A stretch of 7,892 nucleotides of DNA from Nitrospinota bacterium (GTDB lineage: Bacteria > Nitrospinota > Nitrospinia > UBA9942), in assembly GCA_016200365.1 (NCBI GenBank), contig JACQEW010000265.1:1-7892 (forward strand), written 5' to 3'. Below the pieces are notes generated by a model. The model made no database searches, was not told the origin of the DNA, and was given only the letters and a program-made list of their open reading frames with translations. How positions within the stretch are numbered: position 1 is the first letter of the stretch; each line of letters opens with the position of its first letter. Positions 5,895 through 7,892 of this stretch are shown in pieces. The translations under genes were made by a program, and so were the position numbers.

Positions 5895-6986
5895 ATGAAA
5901 AGAGATTATTATGAAGTTCTTGGAGTTCAGAAAAATGCCTCTGAAGGCGATATAAAAAAGGCTTACCGCAAGATGGCGATGCAATATCACCCTGACAGAA
6001 ATCCGGGCAACAAAGAGGCAGAGGAGAAATTCAAGGAAGCGGCTGAGGCATATGAGGTCTTGAGGGAGCCGGAAAAGAGAAGCCTCTACGATGCTTACGG
6101 ACATGAAGGGTTGAAAGGCACTGGATTTACAGGCTTCAGGGGGTTCGAGGATATATTCACCTCCTTTGGCGATATATTCGAGGATTTTTTTGGCTTCGGC
6201 GGGAGGAGGAGAGAGAGGACTTATGCACAGCAGGGAGCAGACCTGCGGTATGATTTGGAAATTTCGTTTATGGATGCCGTAAAAGGGAAGGAGACAGAGA
6301 TAGAGGCGGAGAAATATGAGGCATGTAAAACTTGTAACGGCTCTGGAGCAGCGCCGGGAACGGAGCCTGTTATATGCCCTCTTTGCAGGGGAACGGGACA
6401 GGTTACACGGTCTCAGGGATTTTTCCATATAAGCACAACCTGTAATCAATGTCATGGTGCAGGCATGGTAATAAAAGATCCCTGTAAAGAATGCAGGGGG
6501 ACGGGTCATGTAAAGAGGGGGAAGAAACTCTCCGTAAAGATACCGGCAGGAGTTGATACCGGCTCGACGCTCAGATTAAAAGGAGAAGGAGAAGAAGGGG
6601 TAAGGGGTGGACCGCCCGGCGACCTTTATGTAGTGCTTCATGTAAAAGAGCATGAATTCTTTAAGAGAGATGAATACAATGTTATATGTGAGATTCCTAT
6701 CTCTTTCTCACAGGCCGCCCTCGGAGCAGAGATTGAAGTCCCGACATTCGAGGGGACAGAGAAGCTTACAATGCCGAGGGGCACCCAGACAGGAAAGTCC
6801 TTTAAGCTGGAAGGGTCGGGGATACCGCATATAAGAGGGCACGGCAGAGGCGACCAGATAGTTCAGGTTGTGGTCAAGACTCCCACAAAACTGACAAAGA
6901 GACAGGAGGAGCTGCTGAGGGAGCTTGCAGAGATTTCCGGTGAGGATGTAAAGGAGAAGGGGAAGGGTTTTTTTAGAAAATTTTAG
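5895..6986 (+). CDS. dnaJ: chaperone protein DnaJ
   Basis: This is a complete type I J-protein of 363 residues (E. coli DnaJ has 376). The J domain at 1-70 has the HPD motif at 32-34, needed to stimulate DnaK ATPase. A short Gly/Phe-rich linker follows at about 71-105 (GFTGFRGF, FFGFGG). The zinc-binding domain has all four CxxCxGxG modules, at 144-151, 161-168, 183-190 and 197-204. The C-terminal client-binding domains follow (GDLYVVLHV, RGDQIVQVVVKTP). It works with DnaK and GrpE in protein folding; neither gene is in this window. AGAGGAGA at 5877-5884 is a good ribosome binding site 10 bases before the ATG. The C-terminus (KGFFRKF) is complete. No CIRCE-type operator or sigma-32 promoter is visible upstream, so it is probably read from an upstream promoter. 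Confidence 0.97.
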   Translation: MKRDYYEVLGVQKNASEGDIKKAYRKMAMQYHPDRNPGNKEAEEKFKEAAEAYEVLREPEKRSLYDAYGHEGLKGTGFTGFRGFEDIFTSFGDIFEDFFGFGGRRRERTYAQQGADLRYDLEISFMDAVKGKETEIEAEKYEACKTCNGSGAAPGTEPVICPLCRGTGQVTRSQGFFHISTTCNQCHGAGMVIKDPCKECRGTGHVKRGKKLSVKIPAGVDTGSTLRLKGEGEEGVRGGPPGDLYVVLHVKEHEFFKRDEYNVICEIPISFSQAALGAEIEVPTFEGTEKLTMPRGTQTGKSFKLEGSGIPHIRGHGRGDQIVQVVVKTPTKLTKRQEELLRELAEISGEDVKEKGKGFFRKF

Positions 6987-6993
6987 AAATTTA

Positions 6994-7112
6994 GCCGCAG
7001 ATTAACGCAGACTTATAACTACTTCCATTGCAAAATTATCAATGAAAAATTAGCAATTAACAATGAAGGAAAGAGTTAATTTTTTTAATGCTAATTGATA
7101 ATTTTACATTTT
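6994..7112. repeat. composite repeat F after dnaJ, one outer arm missing
   Basis: The outer module GCCGCAGATTAACGCAGAC (about 6994-7012) resembles the left outer arms of repeats A and E. The inner left arm at about 7032-7060 (AAAATTATCAAT...TAGCAATTAA) is complementary with interruptions to about 7085-7112 (TTAATGCTAATTGATAATTT...). No right outer arm (a CTGCG-type sequence) follows; instead the IS4-like remnant begins. The inner hairpin is AT-rich and could act weakly as a transcript end, but it lacks a GC-rich stem with a following T-run. Confidence 0.75.
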
Positions 7113-7132
7113 AAATCACTACTGTCCCAATG

Positions 7133-7345
7133 TTATTGAAATAAATTCAATTGGTTATGATTATCAGCATTTAGTTCTTCATAGTCAATATCCGAAAGAG
7201 CCTGTCCAATGGGTGTTTTCTCGAATAGCGTAACGCTCAAAATCTGTAAAATTGTGTAGAGGCTGCGATTGATGCGAAGCCGTTTTTTGACGATAGCTAC
7301 CAGCACATAGATGGAGATAGCGATCCAGATTTGACGGTCTGTTGC
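7133..7345 (-). pseudogene. C-terminal remnant of an IS4-like transposase
   Basis: Read on the - strand, the 70 codons before the TAA at 7133-7135 give ATDRQIWIAISIYVLVAIVK, then LYTILQILSVTLFEKTP, and end in ELNADNHNQLNLFQ. The QIWIA...YVLVAI...LQILS.T.FEK pattern followed by an NQLNLF tail is what I know as the C-terminal end of many IS4-family transposases. It is uninterrupted to its natural stop, but everything upstream, including the DDE catalytic core, is absent. Homology ends at about 7345, where the 9-bp repeat starts, and the frame hits a stop at 7379-7381 with no start codon. A different - strand frame across 7185-7367 is a shadow of this one. The element end is probably near 7115-7125 (ACTACTGTCCC), but the inverted repeat cannot be confirmed. 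Presumed non-functional. Confidence 0.82.
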
Positions 7346-7371
7346 CCAAACCCCCCAAACCCCCCAAACCC
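7345..7371. repeat. three perfect 9-bp units, G-quadruplex motif on the - strand
   Basis: CCCAAACCC occurs three times in tandem without interruption. The - strand therefore has four G-runs (3, 6, 6 and 3) separated by TTT, which satisfies the usual intramolecular G-quadruplex pattern. It lies exactly where the IS4-like reading frame loses its homology, so it may mark a deletion or insertion junction. Confidence 0.9.
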
Positions 7372-7394
7372 TATAAATTCATCATTAATTAAAG

Positions 7395-7400
7395 TATAAT
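7395..7400 (+). promoter_or_regulatory. possible -10 box for the downstream transposase
   Basis: A perfect TATAAT lies 24 bases before the transposase ATG. No good -35 hexamer is found at 16-18 bp spacing (the sequence is about TATAAA), so the promoter is only tentative. Transcription from here would start near 7407, just before the Shine-Dalgarno AGGAGGT. Confidence 0.35.
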
Positions 7401-7423
7401 AGCCGCCATAGGAGGTCAAAAAC

Positions 7424-7892
7424 ATGATGGGACACCAAGACCCTTTACAGTGCAAGCTTTTCTATGCCAACCTAAACATAGACAAGCGTATTCGCATGGA
7501 TCATCCATTGAGGAAGATAGACCAATTCATAGACTTCGATTTTGTTTACAATGAAGTAAAAGCTCAATACGGCACAAATGGAAATATCTCTATTCCTCCC
7601 CCTTTAATACTCAAACTAATGCTCCTTCTCGTATTTTACAATGTTCGCTCCGAAAGAGAACTGATGGATACACTGCCTGAAAGATTAGACTGGCTGTGGT
7701 TCTTGGGATACGACCTTGATACAGACATACCGGATCACAGCGTATTATCAAAGGCAAGAAAAAGGTGGGGAGTAGAAATATTCAAAGGCTTCTTTGAGCG
7801 GATCGTATGGCAGTGTGTTGAAGCAGGGCTTGTAGACGGAAGCAAGATATAAAGACCCGACAACACCTGATGGAACGCTCCTTTGCACAGTC
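7424..7892 (+). pseudogene. IS1182/IS5-like transposase, core apparently deleted; runs off window end
   Basis: The frame from 7424 encodes 142 residues and stops at 7850-7852. It matches the N-terminal DUF772-type domain of IS1182/IS5-group transposases: PLRKIDQFIDFDFV, IPPPLILKLMLLLVFYNV, RSERELMDTLPERLDWLWFLG, IPDHSVLSKARKRWG and EAGLVDGSKI. In intact relatives, sequence carrying the first catalytic Asp follows directly. Here the frame stops, and from 7852 another frame reads KTRQHLMERSFAQ to the window end. That resembles the C-terminal part of the same family, with its ERSF glutamate region. The simplest reading is an internal deletion with a frameshift that removed most of the catalytic domain. 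A perfect AGGAGGT (7410-7416) gives a strong start; ATG 7427 is an alternative. The continuation lies outside the window. A short unrelated gene ending at 7852 is less likely. Confidence 0.78.

Larger units (their letters stand above)
6987..7423. other. gene-poor stretch with repeat and mobile-element debris
   Basis: No intact gene was found in these 437 bases. They hold repeat F directly after dnaJ, an IS4-like transposase remnant on the - strand, the 9-bp triple repeat, and the leader of the transposase at 7424. A T-run inside the 3' end of dnaJ (about 6968-6974) has no stem and is not taken as a terminator. The 5' end of the remnant's parent element and the left end of the next element must both lie between 7345 and 7410, but no terminal repeats can be fixed from one copy. 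Confidence 0.8.

Noticed and set aside
5448..6509. A 353-codon open frame on the - strand opposite proline dehydrogenase and dnaJ
   Set aside because: It lies antisense to two well-supported genes, is rich in Cys, Phe, Leu and Ser, and shows no family motif or ribosome binding site. It is a by-product of the codon bias of the + strand genes.
7185..7367. A 60-codon - strand open frame
   Set aside because: It is out of frame with the recognisable transposase remnant on the same strand (7133-7345), which has clear family motifs.
1..7892. tRNA, rRNA or riboswitch
   Set aside because: No cloverleaf, conserved rRNA segment or known riboswitch core was recognised by eye in the gaps, which are taken up by the repeats.

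Overview
The window reads as a Gram-negative chromosome segment. The evidence is an Mla-type (outer-membrane lipid transport) permease, ATPase and MCE protein, plus a predicted TPR lipoprotein. Heavy use of ATA (Ile) and AGG/AGA (Arg) codons, and gene junctions filled with short-period repeats, remind me of Nitrospirota (Thermodesulfovibrionia-like) or Desulfobacterota-like genomes. That placement is an impression, not a demonstration. All intact genes lie on the + strand and could form one or two long transcripts.

Layout: 61-588 HNH endonuclease-family protein; 597-968 small exported LysM protein; 1142-1927 MlaE-like permease; 2002-2730 MlaF-like ABC ATPase with a degenerate signature motif and H-loop; 2809-3957 MlaD-like MCE protein with a long helical C-terminus; 3954-4865 TPR lipoprotein, overlapping the MCE stop by 4 nt; 4998-5876 proline dehydrogenase; 5895-6986 DnaJ. 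After dnaJ comes a gene-poor stretch with mobile-element debris. It holds a 70-residue C-terminal remnant of an IS4-like transposase on the - strand (7133-7345), a G-quadruplex-type 3 x 9 bp repeat (7345-7371), and an IS1182/IS5-like transposase that starts normally at 7424. That transposase appears to jump from its N-terminal domain straight to C-terminal-like sequence in another frame at about 7850, so its catalytic middle is missing.

The permease, ATPase and MCE protein should form an inner-membrane lipid transporter, with the MCE protein reaching into the periplasm. No MlaC-like carrier or MlaB-like STAS protein is visible here. The adjoining TPR lipoprotein is a candidate partner by position only. 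Proline dehydrogenase and DnaJ look like unrelated housekeeping genes in the same run.

The most unusual feature is a set of composite repeats at successive gene junctions (978-1119, 1930-2000, 2731-2806, 3954-4072, 4874-4997, 6994-7112), plus a one-armed version inside the LysM gene (649-683). Most have an inner pair of inverted arms, each built of 6-, 7- or 8-bp tandem units. Three also carry an outer module resembling CGCAGA..ACGC. They abut or form start regions: ATPase and MCE starts follow repeat arms with no Shine-Dalgarno sequence, and the signal-peptide regions of the LysM and TPR proteins are encoded by repeat sequence.
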